DNA of 64,000 nt from Hyphomicrobiales bacterium (GTDB lineage: Bacteria > Pseudomonadota > Alphaproteobacteria > Rhizobiales > Rhizobiaceae): contig UBPA01000021.1 of the NCBI GenBank assembly GCA_900467185.1, forward strand, positions 62,001 to 126,000, given 5' to 3'. The notes beneath the pieces are model-generated. The model made no database searches and was not told the origin of the DNA. It worked only from the letters and a program-made list of their open reading frames with translations. Of this stretch, positions 1-9,510 are shown piece by piece. The position numbers and the translations under genes are program-made. Numbering within the stretch: position 1 is the stretch's first letter; each line of letters begins with the position of its first letter.

Positions 1-2
1 AT

Positions 3-1073
3 TTGGAGGAGCATCTCGCCCCTCTACTCATCGGTCGCGATCCGTCCCGGATCGAGGATATTTGGCAGTATTTCTATCGCGGCGCCTACTGGCGTCGTGG
101 CCCGGTGACTATGGCGGCGATCGCCGGCATCGACACGGCCCTCTGGGACATCAAGGCGAAGGCAGCCAATATGCCGCTCTACCAGCTTCTAGGCGGGGCA
201 AGCCGCGAGAAGGTGTTGTGCTACAGCCATGCGCAGGGTACCAACATCGCAGAGGCCGTCGACGCGGTCGGCCGGCGCATCGCGGAAGGCTACAAGGCCG
301 TGCGCGTTCAGGTCGGCATTCCCGGCCTGCCCGATGTCTACGGGACGGGGGTGAAGTCCGTTACGAACAATGCGGAAGACGACGCCTTCCCGCATGAGGA
401 GACATGGTCGACCTCCAAATATCTCCGCTACGTGCCCGAGCTCTTCAAGGCCGTGCGCGAGGCGCATGGATGGGACGTGGAGCTGCTGCATGACAGCCAC
501 CACCGCCTGACACCGATCGAAGCGGCAAGGCTCGGCAAGGACCTGGAGTTCGCGCGGCTGTTCTGGCTGGAAGATACGGTGGCCGCAGAACACCAGGAAG
601 GCTTCCGGCTAATCCGCAAGCACACGACGACGCCGCTGGCCGTTGGCGAGGTCTTCAACACCATTTGGGACGCGCGCCTCCTGATGGAGGAACAGTTGAT
701 CGACTACATCCGCACGACAACGGTGCATGCCGGCGGCATCACGGCGCAGCGCCGCATCATGGATTTCGCCAGCGTCTACAACATTCGCACGGCCTGCCAC
801 GGGGCGATGGACATGTCGCCGATCTGCCTCGGCGCAAATCTGCACCTCGATCTCTGGGTGCCGAACTTCGGTATCCAGGAATATTCAGGCTACCTCCCCG
901 AGATCCTCGACGTGTTCCCGAGCGCCTGGAGCCTGACGGACGGATACCTGCATCCGGGCGACGCCATCGGCCATGGCGTCGAGATCGACGAGACCCTGGC
1001 TCAAAAATACCCCTATCAGCGCGCCTACCTGCCGGTGAACCGGCTGGAAGACGGCACGCTGTGGCACTGGTAG
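3..1073 (+). CDS. manD: D-mannonate dehydratase family protein (enolase superfamily), 5' truncated
   Basis: This encodes the last 356 residues of a protein of the ManD/RspA group, usually about 400 residues, so roughly 45 N-terminal residues lie before the window. The reading frame is open at the left edge and the first codon is not a true start. Visible family features are the capping-domain stretch [13 protein letters not shown], the acidic metal-ligand region around ELLHDSHH and FWLEDT, the GEVFNT glutamate, and the [11 protein letters not shown] and [11 protein letters not shown] segments that are highly conserved in ManD proteins; it ends in GTLWHW. The family dehydrates D-mannonate, and sometimes D-gluconate, to a 2-keto-3-deoxy acid in hexuronate breakdown. 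A second enolase-superfamily gene starts 24 bases downstream on the same strand, so they are probably cotranscribed. Family is secure; exact substrate is inferred. Confidence 0.88.
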   Translation: MEEHLAPLLIGRDPSRIEDIWQYFYRGAYWRRGPVTMAAIAGIDTALWDIKAKAANMPLYQLLGGASREKVLCYSHAQGTNIAEAVDAVGRRIAEGYKAVRVQVGIPGLPDVYGTGVKSVTNNAEDDAFPHEETWSTSKYLRYVPELFKAVREAHGWDVELLHDSHHRLTPIEAARLGKDLEFARLFWLEDTVAAEHQEGFRLIRKHTTTPLAVGEVFNTIWDARLLMEEQLIDYIRTTTVHAGGITAQRRIMDFASVYNIRTACHGAMDMSPICLGANLHLDLWVPNFGIQEYSGYLPEILDVFPSAWSLTDGYLHPGDAIGHGVEIDETLAQKYPYQRAYLPVNRLEDGTLWHW

Positions 1074-1097
1074 GCAAAGCCGGAAAGGGAACGCATC

Positions 1098-2252
1098 ATG
1101 AAGATCGCTGCGATCAAAACCTATGCCGTCAAGGTCGGCATCCGCAACCAGCTCCTCGTCAAGGTGGAAACGGACGACGGCACGTTCGGCTGGGGAGAAA
1201 GCGGGCTTTCGGGCCGCGAAAAGGCGGTGGTCGGCGCGATCGAGCACTACGCCGAATTCCTGCGCGGCCGGGATCCCTTCAAGATCGGGGCCCTGTGGCA
1301 GGAAATGTACCGGAGCCAGTACTTCGAGGGGGGACGCGTTCTCCAGGCCGCCATTTCAGCCCTCGACATCGCCTTCCACGACATCAAGGGCAAGGCGCTG
1401 GGCGTGCCGGTCCACGATCTCCTGGGCGGCAAGCAGCGTGACCGGATCCCGACCTTCGCCACGACCTTCGCAGAGCCCGGGCCGGCCATGATCGAGCAGG
1501 CACGGATGCTCGTCGAGCACGGCTGGACGGCCATGCGCCTGTCGCCTTCGGGCCATGAGGAAAAGGAGATCTACGAGCCGCGCGAGCACATCGCCACAAC
1601 GGCGAAGTGGTGCGTCAAGGCGCGCGAGATCCTCGGCGACGATGTCGTCCTCGGCATCGACTACCACCACCGGCTTTCTGTGGCCGAGGCGGCGAGCTTC
1701 TGCCAGAAGATGCCGAAGGGCACGCTCGATTTCCTCGAGGAGCCCATCCGCGACGAGTCGCCTGGAGCCTATGAGGCACTGAGACGCCTGACGGATATAC
1801 CCTTTGCCATCGGCGAGGAGTTCTCCTCGAAATGGCAGTTCCAGCCCTTTATCGAACGCGACATCCACCAGTTCAACCGGCTTGACGTGTGCAATGTAGG
1901 CGGGCTGACAGAGTCCATGAAAGTCGCCGCCTGGAGCGAAACACATTACGTGGACATGATGCCGCACAACCCGCTCGGGCCGGTTTGTACTGCCGCCACG
2001 ATCCATTTCTCGGCGGCCGTTCCGAACTTTTCCTGGCTGGAAACACGCGCGAGCCCTGCTGAGCCGCATCTCGGCTTCGACAATTCGGACGTCTTCCCGA
2101 TCCAGCCGAGGCTTGAAAATGCGTGCTACCCGGTCTCCGACGCACCAGGTCTCGGGATCGAGGTCAATGAGGAATTAGTGGCAAGACAAAGCTTTGCCTA
2201 TTGGGAAGCACCGCACCTCAAGCGGCGTGATGGTTCCGTGACAAACTGGTAA
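1098..2252 (+). CDS. mandelate racemase / muconate lactonizing enzyme family dehydratase (galactonate-dehydratase-like)
   Basis: A complete 384-residue enolase-superfamily protein. The N-terminal capping domain (about 1-125) is followed by the barrel with likely Mg ligands in VLGIDYHH, FLEEPI and AIGEEF, and a C-terminal PHNPLG histidine where galactonate dehydratase-type enzymes carry their general acid/base. The ATG is preceded by a GGAAAGGGAA ribosome site. It lies just after the ManD-like gene, which suggests a pathway in which two sugar acids, or two steps, feed 2-keto-3-deoxy-aldonates into central metabolism. I assign it to the sugar-acid dehydratase side of the family. The exact substrate (galactonate, galactarate or other) cannot be read from sequence. 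No strong terminator follows, and the next 260 bases hold no credible gene. Confidence 0.85.
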   Translation: MKIAAIKTYAVKVGIRNQLLVKVETDDGTFGWGESGLSGREKAVVGAIEHYAEFLRGRDPFKIGALWQEMYRSQYFEGGRVLQAAISALDIAFHDIKGKALGVPVHDLLGGKQRDRIPTFATTFAEPGPAMIEQARMLVEHGWTAMRLSPSGHEEKEIYEPREHIATTAKWCVKAREILGDDVVLGIDYHHRLSVAEAASFCQKMPKGTLDFLEEPIRDESPGAYEALRRLTDIPFAIGEEFSSKWQFQPFIERDIHQFNRLDVCNVGGLTESMKVAAWSETHYVDMMPHNPLGPVCTAATIHFSAAVPNFSWLETRASPAEPHLGFDNSDVFPIQPRLENACYPVSDAPGLGIEVNEELVARQSFAYWEAPHLKRRDGSVTNW

Positions 2253-2513
2253 GAGGTGCGAGCCGTTTCGATTGCAAGCATGTTCAGGGAGACGTGTCTC
2301 AGCATGCAGTCTGGCGGCATGGTTCGCTTGTTGGCCTGTGAACTCCCGTCACCGTCAGCAGCCGCAGGACATGGGTGTCGTGACTGTTCGGGTTCGCACC
2401 GCGAGTGCAAGGACGATACCGCAAGGCATCATTCTGCACGCCGCCGGAACCGACTCTGTGATGGCTCGGTTTCAAGCTTCGTCATGGGTGGCAGGGTGTT
2501 TATCCTGCTGTGA

Positions 2514-2690
2514 TTATAACATACGCGCGGCGCGGCCGCTGCGCCCGGTCGCGTTGTTGTAGTAGCTCGACGCCTGCTGCACGGATCTGTGCCGTGACTG
2601 CTCCATCGCTTCCGGCAGGGGAATGCCACGATTGGCAGCCTCCGTGAGGTAGCCCGACCGCAGCCCGTGCGCCGAGTATTCCCCAGGCAT
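2514..2690 (-). pseudogene. tyrosine recombinase (integrase) C-terminal fragment
   Basis: The minus-strand frame ending at 2514 contains the C-terminal catalytic signature of tyrosine recombinases: SAHGLRSG (the H-x-x-R box), a following histidine in SRHRSV, and the tyrosine region ASSYYNNA. Only about 55-60 residues match the family. Homology stops near 2690, exactly where the opposite-strand ImmA-like frame becomes recognisable, so a deletion or insertion joined the two. The Arg-rich N-terminal part of the ORF beyond this point is a shadow. It is presumably left from an integrated element and is not expected to be active. Confidence 0.7.
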
Positions 2691-3854
2691 TGGGCGCGCG
2701 AGACCGCGGGGCTCAGTGTAGACGATGCTGCCGACAAGCTCGGTATCGGCGATGCACGCGCGGTTGCGGGCAGCGATCGCCTTGCCATGCTTGAAGACGG
2801 CCAGCTTGAGCCGACCCGTCCGCAATTGATCAAGATGTCCACACAATACCGGCGCCCGCTGCTCACTTTCTATCTTGCCGAACCGCCGGTAACCGCGGCG
2901 CGCGGAGAGGATTTTCGGACTCTTCCCGACGAGTACGCGCGGCGCGATGCAGCGCTGGTAGATACGCTGTTGCGCGAAGTTCGGGCTCGTTAGGAAATGG
3001 TGCGCTCATTGCTCGAGAGCGAGGAAGAAGCCGAGCCACTCGATTTCGTGGCATCTTATGACATTCGCCGGGGAGCGGAAGGTCTGGCTACCGTGATCAG
3101 CGAGCGTTTAGATTTCAGCCTCCAGTCGTTCCGATCCGGCAATGGTCGAGGCACGTCCAAAGGGTTTGCCTATCTGCGTGAACGCGCAGAGCCCGCAGGG
3201 ATTTTCGTGCTGTTGATCGGCAACCTGGGAAGTCACCACAGCGCTCTCATTGTCGAGCTTTTCAGAGGTTTCGCGCTTTCCAACAAGGTCGCGCCTTTCG
3301 TTGTGATTAACGTCCAGGACAGCGAGCAGGCTTGGTCGTTCACTTTGCTGCACGAACTTGCCCATATCTGGCTCGGCCAGACGGGGGTGAGCGGCGGCCG
3401 GCCGACATCGGCTATCGAAACTTTCTGCAATGATGTTGCGGGACGTATTCTGCTGCCTTCGGCCGAGATGGCAGGCGAGGTCGCGTTGCGCGCAGCGCGC
3501 CAGGACGTCGTGATTGCGCGTATCGGCGAAATCGCGGACCTACGACAGATCAGCCATTCGATGGTCGCCTAAAAGCTCTACCGCGAAGGGATCATCGAGC
3601 AAGCCATGTGGTCGTCTCTGATGGCTGTCTTCCGGCAGCAGTGGCTGAACAGTAAGGAGCTCAAAGAAGTACGCGCGCGTGAAAACGAAGGTGGGCCGAG
3701 CTGCTATCTCGTCCGGCGTCACAGGCTTGGCAACCGCCTCCTGAGCCTTTCGAAACGGATGCTTGCGGACGGAGCCCTGTCTCCTTCAAAGGCGGCGGCA
3801 ATCCTCGGCGTGAAGCCGAACAACGTCTTCTCGCTGACCGACGGCGTGGCTTAA
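2691..3854 (+). pseudogene. XRE / ImmA-IrrE family metallopeptidase pseudogene with two in-frame stops
   Basis: One continuous frame reads through three segments: an XRE-like N-terminal region (WARETAGLSVDDAADKLGI), an ImmA/IrrE (DUF955) zinc-peptidase core with the HELAH motif at 3351-3365, and a C-terminal tail. It is broken by TAG at 2991-2993 and TAA at 3570-3572, with no frameshift between them. The second stop falls in SHSMVA*KLYREG, where the family normally has a tyrosine, so a single TAT/TAC to TAA change explains it. The extreme N-terminus is missing at the junction with the integrase fragment. Intact relatives act as stress regulators or as partners of DUF4411/PIN toxins. Here function is probably lost, unless the stops are read through. 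Confidence 0.8.
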
Positions 3855-3863
3855 GGGGTCGAC

Positions 3864-3929
3864 GTGCATCTTCTCGACGCGAACGTCAATTTATTATTAC
3901 GTGAATATTCTATTTATCAGTGTCGGTGA
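3864..3929 (+). pseudogene. stub of a probable DUF4411 / PIN-domain toxin gene
   Basis: Ten bases after the ImmA-like frame ends, an AAGGGG ribosome site precedes GTG at 3864. The short frame begins VHLLDANV, which matches the N-terminal strand and first catalytic aspartate of PIN-like DUF4411 proteins, commonly encoded directly after XRE-ImmA genes. The similarity ends after about nine codons and the frame stops at 3927-3929. I infer a truncated toxin partner. The stretch is too short for certainty. Confidence 0.4.
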
Positions 3930-4003
3930 TACCTTCAAAATGCAAACTGGTCACTTTCTTATCTAGATAATGTCGCAGAAATCCTGAATTCTATAGAATT
4001 TTC

Positions 4004-5161
4004 TCATTCTCTCTCCCGACCTGGATCTGAGAATGAGCGTTCCTCTCGAGAGCCGAAGTCACAGTGAATGGAGATCGAATTCGAGGTGCAGGCGAATGTC
4101 ACTCCGTGGTTCATGAATACTCTTTTGACCGACTGGATAATCGGATCGCGGACAGTATTGCCGCGAGAAGATTCGAGTCGGCTAACGGATGACACCGAAA
4201 CTCTGGCTTCCCGAGCGAGATCCTCAACGGTCCAGTTTAGCAGCGTGCGAGCAGCCCGAATATGAGGACTTTGCAACTTAATATCGTCTAGCTGGAGAGG
4301 TGGGAACTGCTCAACAATGGTCTCCACGGCTTTAATAATCGCGCCCACCCATTCGCGTATAGATCCATCAGTATCGATGAGAGGTGCGGAGAAAACGCTG
4401 AATCTATGGTAGCACCCGTCCGCACAAAGGATCCTATGGCTGGAAATAAATGTTTGTCCGATGCCTAAGGACGTCACGAATAGCGCGAGAACTCGTTCCC
4501 TATCGTCTGGGTGAATGACCTCTAGCCATCCCTTCGACCTCGCTTTTTCCTCTGTTTGTCCCGTGAGCTCAAACCAGCCGCTCCAATCCAGTATCTCTCC
4601 ATCGGGCCCGCTCCGTAGCTCTGCCACTGACATCGACTTCATGAAAGCGTTGTAGCGCACCCTCCCTTCCTCGTTGCCCAGACGTGCTGAGTGCCCGTCA
4701 GTAATGTCGGTTATCACTCCAATCGCGCGCAGAGCACGCCCCTGCCTGTCAACGACAACTTCAGCCTTATTGTTGATCCAGCGTAGCGTTCCATCTGGCC
4801 TGATGATGCGGTATTCGCGATCAATCGCACAACCGGAGCGCAACGCAGCCTTGATGTCGTTGCTTTTCTGTATGTCATCAGGATGCGTCATGTTTATAAG
4901 ATCATCGTAACTGACGGCGATTGATGGGTCGATACCGAGCACGCGGTAAAGGCCAACAGAGACCGTGGCATTGTCCGAGCCAAACTCCAAACTCCAAAAG
5001 CCAACTTGGCCGCGATCTTCGATCAGTTTGAGGAAGTGAGCCGATGATAGGCCTTTGAGCGGTTGGACACTTTTCGGTCCATCCTCGGTGATCGTCTCTG
5101 CTCGCCCCCCCAACGGCGAAAACTGCATCAGTCGTGTCGTCGGCAAGGCAGAATCCTTCAT
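4004..5161 (-). CDS. PAS-PAS-HTH regulatory protein
   Basis: A 385-residue protein with two PAS domains, about residues 40-155 (with HPDD and the closing GVITDIT) and 170-285 (WLEVIHPDDRERV, ending near WVGAIIKAVE). A C-terminal helix-turn-helix of the XRE type follows (IRAARTLLNWTVEDLAREA, then SVSSVSRLES). No kinase, GGDEF or effector domain is present, so it is probably a one-component sensor that couples a small-molecule or redox signal to DNA binding. The ATG at 5161 is chosen over a TTG seven codons upstream because a GAAAG sequence lies just before it. It is divergent from the small ORF at 5438 and the chemoreceptor. Ligand and targets are unknown. Confidence 0.75.
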   Translation of the reverse strand: MKDSALPTTRLMQFSPLGGRAETITEDGPKSVQPLKGLSSAHFLKLIEDRGQVGFWSLEFGSDNATVSVGLYRVLGIDPSIAVSYDDLINMTHPDDIQKSNDIKAALRSGCAIDREYRIIRPDGTLRWINNKAEVVVDRQGRALRAIGVITDITDGHSARLGNEEGRVRYNAFMKSMSVAELRSGPDGEILDWSGWFELTGQTEEKARSKGWLEVIHPDDRERVLALFVTSLGIGQTFISSHRILCADGCYHRFSVFSAPLIDTDGSIREWVGAIIKAVETIVEQFPPLQLDDIKLQSPHIRAARTLLNWTVEDLAREARVSVSSVSRLESSRGNTVRDPIIQSVKRVFMNHGVTFACTSNSISIHCDFGSREERSFSDPGRERE

Positions 5162-5437
5162 TTGCTTTCGATGAGACCGCAAACTGAGGGGAAATCATTC
5201 AGTTCCATCCAAGAGGATGGAGCGATTTAACAACTGAGTGATTTCCGTTCAGATGGCTGCTGATTTTTAAGCGATGCGAGTAAGCGTATTAGTTGTTTGA
5301 AAATGAGAATAAACGATAATTCAAGTCGCAATCACGAAAACAGTGAGGCGCGAGTATTGTCCCGTTCTCAAGATTAGCGTCTGGAAATTATGCGGGGCGG
5401 GTCAAACAACAAGCACCATTAGAGTAACGGGATCATC

Positions 5438-5626
5438 ATGACGAACGTCTTCTACTTTACGCCGAAAAACCGGCTTAATCAGTCGATTGACATCGTGAGC
5501 GGTCAGCGTCTGTCACACGTTCTCTCCCCAAAGGAGCTTCTCAATCGTGCGGAGAACCTCCGGGACTTGATGCTTGCGCTGACATCATTTTTGGAAACGA
5601 TGCAACAACAGATGAAGCAGCAGTAG
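5438..5626 (+). CDS. small hypothetical protein (62 aa)
   Basis: A short ORF of 62 residues, starting MTNVFYFTPKNRLNQ and ending in a glutamine-rich helix (TMQQQMKQQ). The middle and C-terminal part is predicted from composition to be helical. A modest AACGGGA sequence precedes the ATG. No family is recognised and there is no signal peptide or membrane segment. It stands alone between the PAS-HTH gene and the chemoreceptor, and could be a real small protein or a chance ORF. Confidence 0.4.
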   Translation: MTNVFYFTPKNRLNQSIDIVSGQRLSHVLSPKELLNRAENLRDLMLALTSFLETMQQQMKQQ

Positions 5627-5743
5627 CGTCAAAACAAGATCAAGAACGACGTTGAAGTCGTTACAAAATTGCCCTCGGCAGAATGATTTTGCTACCGGCC
5701 AGATTTGTCTAACGCGGCAGAGGCAGTCTGCCAGGAGTATTCC

Positions 5744-7666
5744 ATGAAACGTCCCCAGATAAAAACCGCGCTAACAGGCGCCCTTGCCCTGATCGCCGCT
5801 TCGGTAATCGCCTTCGCGACGATCACCATCATCAGCATGGGATCTCTTAATCAAAGCACGCAGGTCATCACCGAGACATGGCTGCCGAAACTCAGCTTGT
5901 CGAAGGACATGAGCATCGCACTTTCAGACTTGAGGCGCGCCTATCTTAATCACATTTTGGCGCTCAATGCCGAAAGCATGGCCGCGGCTGAAGAGGGCAT
6001 TGCGAAAGCGCAATCGACTTTCGTCGAAACCGTTCAAAAGTATGATGCGCTCGTTACCACCGACGATGGGCATCAGCGTATAGCCAAGGTTAAATCGTCG
6101 TTCGAAAACCTCGACAGACTGGGAGATACAATGCTCGAAATGTCGCGGGCACAGAAAAACGACGAGGCGACGGACATTCAGCAATCGCAAATGCGACCAC
6201 TGGCGAATGAGATCGACAAATCCTTGGGCGAAATCGTCGTATTGAACACCAATGGCGCTATCGAGGCGAAGGAGGCGAGCAACGAAACCTACGCGTCAAC
6301 GGTGGCCATCACCTATCTGATCATCGCCGTCTGCCTTGCTATCATTCTCGCATCCATCTATTTCGCTGTTGTGGGCGTGGCAAAGCCAATCCAGACCATT
6401 ACGGCTTCGATGAAGAGACTGGCTGATGGCGACAGCGCCAATGCGATTCCATTCGATGGACGCGCCGACGAAATTGGGGCCATGGCTGCCGCCGTCGAGG
6501 TGTTCCGGTCCAATGCGGTCGCCAATCTGCGTCTTGAGCAGGAGGCCGCCGCAAACCGGGATCTGACGGAGGAAGAGCGTCGCCGCAAGGCAGAAGCAGA
6601 TCGTCTGCGGGCCGATGAAATGGCGCAGGCCACTGTCGGACTTGGGGAAGGTTTGAAGCATCTTGCGAGCGGCGATCTTACTTTCCAGCTCGTCGATCCT
6701 TTCGCACCTGATTTCGAAACGCTACGTGCCGACTTCAATGCGGCGGTCGGTCAGCTTTCTGAAACGCTGCGAGCCGTCGCCGATGCGACCGGCGCTATCG
6801 ACACGGGTAGCCGCGAGGTCAGCGCCAGTGCAGACGACCTGTCCAAGCGCACCGAACAGCAGGCGGCGGCCTTGGAGGAAACGGCTGCTGCGCTCGACCA
6901 GATCACGGTCAACGTGACGAACTCCTCGAAGCGCGCCGAAGAGGCCCGCCGGGTTGCGATGCAGGCCAATGAGAGTGCGGCTCAGTCTGGCCGGGTGGTT
7001 GCCAACGCCGTCGATGCCATGCAGAAGATCGAGTCCTCGTCCAATCAGGTCTCCAATATCATCGGCGTCATCGATGAGATCGCCTTTCAGACCAATCTTC
7101 TGGCGCTCAATGCAGGTGTGGAGGCAGCACGAGCAGGTGATGCTGGCAAGGGCTTTGCCGTCGTCGCTCAGGAGGTGCGCGAACTCGCGCAACGGTCGGC
7201 ACAGGCGGCCAAGGAGATAAAGGAGCTGATCCGCAACTCGTCCGTCGAGGTTCAAAGCGGCGTCAAGCTGGTGAGCGATACGGGGGAGGCGCTGAAGACC
7301 ATCGAAGGCTACATCGTCACCGTCAACCAGCACATGGACTCAATCGCGACGTCAGCGAAGGAACAATCTGTCGGTCTCGCCGAGGTTAATACCGCCGTCA
7401 ACCAGATGGACCAAGTCACACAGCAGAACGCGGCGATGGTGGAGGAAACCAGCGCAGCCGGCGCCACGCTTGCCAGCGAGAGCGGCAGGCTTAGAGAACT
7501 GATCTCGCAGTTCCAACTCGCCGGCACGCTGCGTCGGACGGCTGCGGTCATGGGTGCTAGCCCAGCGCATCGTCAAGTTGCATCGCCGGTCAGACAGCTG
7601 GCAGGAAAGGTCGCCCTAGCGTTTTCCGGCAATGCTGCCGTCAAGCAGACGTGGGAGGATTTTTGA
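5744..7666 (+). CDS. methyl-accepting chemotaxis protein
   Basis: A 640-residue transmembrane chemoreceptor. The start is ATG 5744, preceded by CAGGAGT and leading into a membrane segment (about 10-32); a longer ORF start 13 codons earlier has no ribosome site. A periplasmic helical domain (about 33-195) resembles the four-helix-bundle ligand domain. A second membrane segment, a HAMP domain (about 219-270) and a second HAMP-like helix pair (LASGDLTF region, about 300-350) follow. The cytoplasmic signalling hairpin includes the FQTNLLALNAGVEAARAG tip and likely methylation helices with EQQAAALEET. The protein ends in TWEDF, which fits the W-x-x-F pentapeptide that tethers CheR/CheB in high-abundance receptors. 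No che genes lie nearby, so it must feed a system encoded elsewhere. The ligand is unknown. Confidence 0.92.
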   Translation: MKRPQIKTALTGALALIAASVIAFATITIISMGSLNQSTQVITETWLPKLSLSKDMSIALSDLRRAYLNHILALNAESMAAAEEGIAKAQSTFVETVQKYDALVTTDDGHQRIAKVKSSFENLDRLGDTMLEMSRAQKNDEATDIQQSQMRPLANEIDKSLGEIVVLNTNGAIEAKEASNETYASTVAITYLIIAVCLAIILASIYFAVVGVAKPIQTITASMKRLADGDSANAIPFDGRADEIGAMAAAVEVFRSNAVANLRLEQEAAANRDLTEEERRRKAEADRLRADEMAQATVGLGEGLKHLASGDLTFQLVDPFAPDFETLRADFNAAVGQLSETLRAVADATGAIDTGSREVSASADDLSKRTEQQAAALEETAAALDQITVNVTNSSKRAEEARRVAMQANESAAQSGRVVANAVDAMQKIESSSNQVSNIIGVIDEIAFQTNLLALNAGVEAARAGDAGKGFAVVAQEVRELAQRSAQAAKEIKELIRNSSVEVQSGVKLVSDTGEALKTIEGYIVTVNQHMDSIATSAKEQSVGLAEVNTAVNQMDQVTQQNAAMVEETSAAGATLASESGRLRELISQFQLAGTLRRTAAVMGASPAHRQVASPVRQLAGKVALAFSGNAAVKQTWEDF

Positions 7667-7763
7667 TAAGTGGCCAGCACGCCGCAGCAGCCACGGCGGC
7701 AGCAATACTTGAGATTATCGCCATTAAGCTGCATGACCAAAGTTCTCCGTCCGCACCACAAAC

Positions 7764-7784
7764 CATCCGCGAGATTCGCGGATG
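7764..7784. terminator. perfect hairpin downstream of the chemoreceptor gene
   Basis: CATCCGCGA-gat-TCGCGGATG forms a perfect 9-bp stem with a 3-nt loop about 100 bases after the chemoreceptor stop. A G-run rather than a T-tract follows, so it may slow polymerase or protect the 3' end instead of being a classical terminator. Confidence 0.4.
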
Positions 7785-8129
7785 GGGGCCGGCGACGCCA
7801 ATCTCGCAAGCCCCTGCTGAAGCGCCAGCTTGATTGCATCGACGGGGAGACGCAGGCCAATAAATAAGGTCGCGTATCACCGGCTGCCTCCGTAAGCTTC
7901 CGCTCGTGCCGTTGGCGCCAAAGTATCTTGCGAACCTAGATATCGGCCGACGATCCACAATGAAAACGAACGCTCAGCTCATGTCAGGATCGGATGCCGC
8001 CTGCAAAGTGAAGCCATGAGCTATTGCATCGGAGGCTGACGTCTCAGGGCTTACTAGAGTGTTTCCCTGTCATGTGGGATCATATCCGCAGGAATTGAAC
8101 TAGTTCTGAGCTACTTAAATTGAAGCGGT
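7785..8129. other. non-coding interval before the IS66 remnant
   Basis: No credible gene is visible. Short frames on both strands lack ribosome sites and family resemblance. The right end merges into decayed transposase sequence near 8130. Confidence 0.5.
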
Positions 8130-9106
8130 TGTAGCAACCCGCCCGGAGAATACCTCTGAAGTCTGCCAGATACCTTTGCGGGTGGTCGCAGCGCCGATCG
8201 CAGGAGGCGTAGTAGACCGCCGCCCGCGGCGCAGGGCCGGCGAACGGCTGATCATCGCGCACGTAAACCCATATTCGCCCGGTCGTGCATTGGCCCTTGG
8301 CCAGGATTGGGATCGTCGTATCGTCACCGTGAAGCCGCTCGGCCTGGAACAAATGTGCCTCGATCAGATCAAAGATAGGCTTGAGGGCGAAGGTAACGCG
8401 ACCGACCTGATCGACCAGGGACTGGGTCGATAGATCGATGCCCTCACATTTGAACCGCGTGCTCTGGCGGTTCAGCGGGATTTGCTACGCGAACTTGTCG
8501 AATACGATCGTCGCCAGTAACTGAGGGCCGATAAAGCCGCGCGGCGTGGCATGGAACGGCGCGGGAGCCTGACTGATCGCCTCGCAATCGCGGCAGGTAA
8601 ACTTCTCGCGCACCGTCTCGATCACCTTGAGGCGGCATGGGATCTCCTCCAACGTTTCCGTCACGTCCTCGCCCAGCTTCGACAGCCGTGAGCCGCCACA
8701 GCAGGCGCATGCCGTCGGCGCTTCGATAACGATGCGTTCGCGCTTTACGTCTTCAGGCCACGCCTTGCGCACCGGACGCTTTCGGGAAAAGGCTCGCACG
8801 GACTGCGTTTTGGCCGCGGCCTCTTGGGCGCCCAGTTCATCCTCGGCGGCCGACGCCACGAGCTTTTCGAGCTGCAATTCCAACTGATCGATCAGCCGTT
8901 GCGTGCGCTCGCGGCGCGGGCCGTGCTTCTCGCGCTCCAGCTTGCCGATCAGCAACTGCAAATGCACGTCCATCGTCTCGATGCGCGACAGCCGCGCCTT
9001 CGCGTTGGCAGCTTCCGCCTCGGCCTGGAGCCGCGGCGCGTTCGTCCAACAGCGCCGCATGGGCGCTGGCAAGGTCCGATGGCAGAGAAAGCAGCGGCAA
9101 TGTCAT
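8130..9106 (-). pseudogene. tnpC: IS66 transposase tnpC, frameshifted, stopped and 3' truncated
   Basis: The start region at 9106 (MTLPLLSLPSDLASAHAALL) is in one frame and the rest (RLQAEAEAANAKARL onward) in another, showing a frameshift near 9045. The main frame holds the coiled-coil region ERTQRLIDQLELQLE and a Cys pair motif (CACCGGS ... CRDC) of the zinc-binding domain. An in-frame TAG follows DKFA near 8483-8485. The DDE domain begins (LHGDDTTIPI), but homology ends near 8130 before the rest of the catalytic region. It cannot make an active transposase. Confidence 0.8.
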
Positions 9107-9153
9107 GACGACATTGAATCATATTTCCCAGTAATCTCAACGCCTAATTGCCA

Positions 9154-9510
9154 TCAGAAGCGGCTGGGACGCCAGGATTCCTGCGGCGCGCGGCAGTCAA
9201 TTCCTGACAGCAGATAGGAAAGCTGCGCCGTCGAGACCGACACCGCGCCACCGTCGGCAGTAGGCCAGATGAACTTTCCGCGTTCCAATTTTTTCGTGAA
9301 CAGGCAGGCCCCTTGGCCATCGTGCCAAACGACCTTGATCAGATCGCCGCGTTTGCCCCTGAAGCAGAACAGATGGCCGCCCAGCGGGTCATGCTTCAGC
9401 ACTTCCTAGACCCGCAGCGCCAGAGATGGAAAGCCGCACCGCATATCCGTATGGCCCGTTGCCAACCAAATTCGGACACCTGTCGGGATCGGGATCGGGA
9501 TCGGGATCAT
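9154..9510 (-). pseudogene. tnpB: IS66 accessory gene tnpB with one in-frame stop
   Basis: The frame starts with ATG at 9510, overlapping the tnpA stop, and covers the normal length of IS66 Orf2. It carries the family segments GHTDMRCGFPSLAL, GGHLFCFRGKRGDL and ACLFTKKLERG. A TAG at 9406-9408 interrupts LRV*EVLKHDP, where relatives have glutamine, so one C-to-T change explains the loss. The N-terminus reads [11 protein letters not shown], longer than the usual MIPIPTG, because of a hexanucleotide repeat. Confidence 0.78.
9485..9508. repeat. hexanucleotide microsatellite GGGATC x4
   Basis: Four perfect tandem copies of GGGATC lie inside the first codons of the tnpB remnant, encoding alternating Ile-Pro on the minus strand. 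It probably arose by slippage. Confidence 0.9.
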
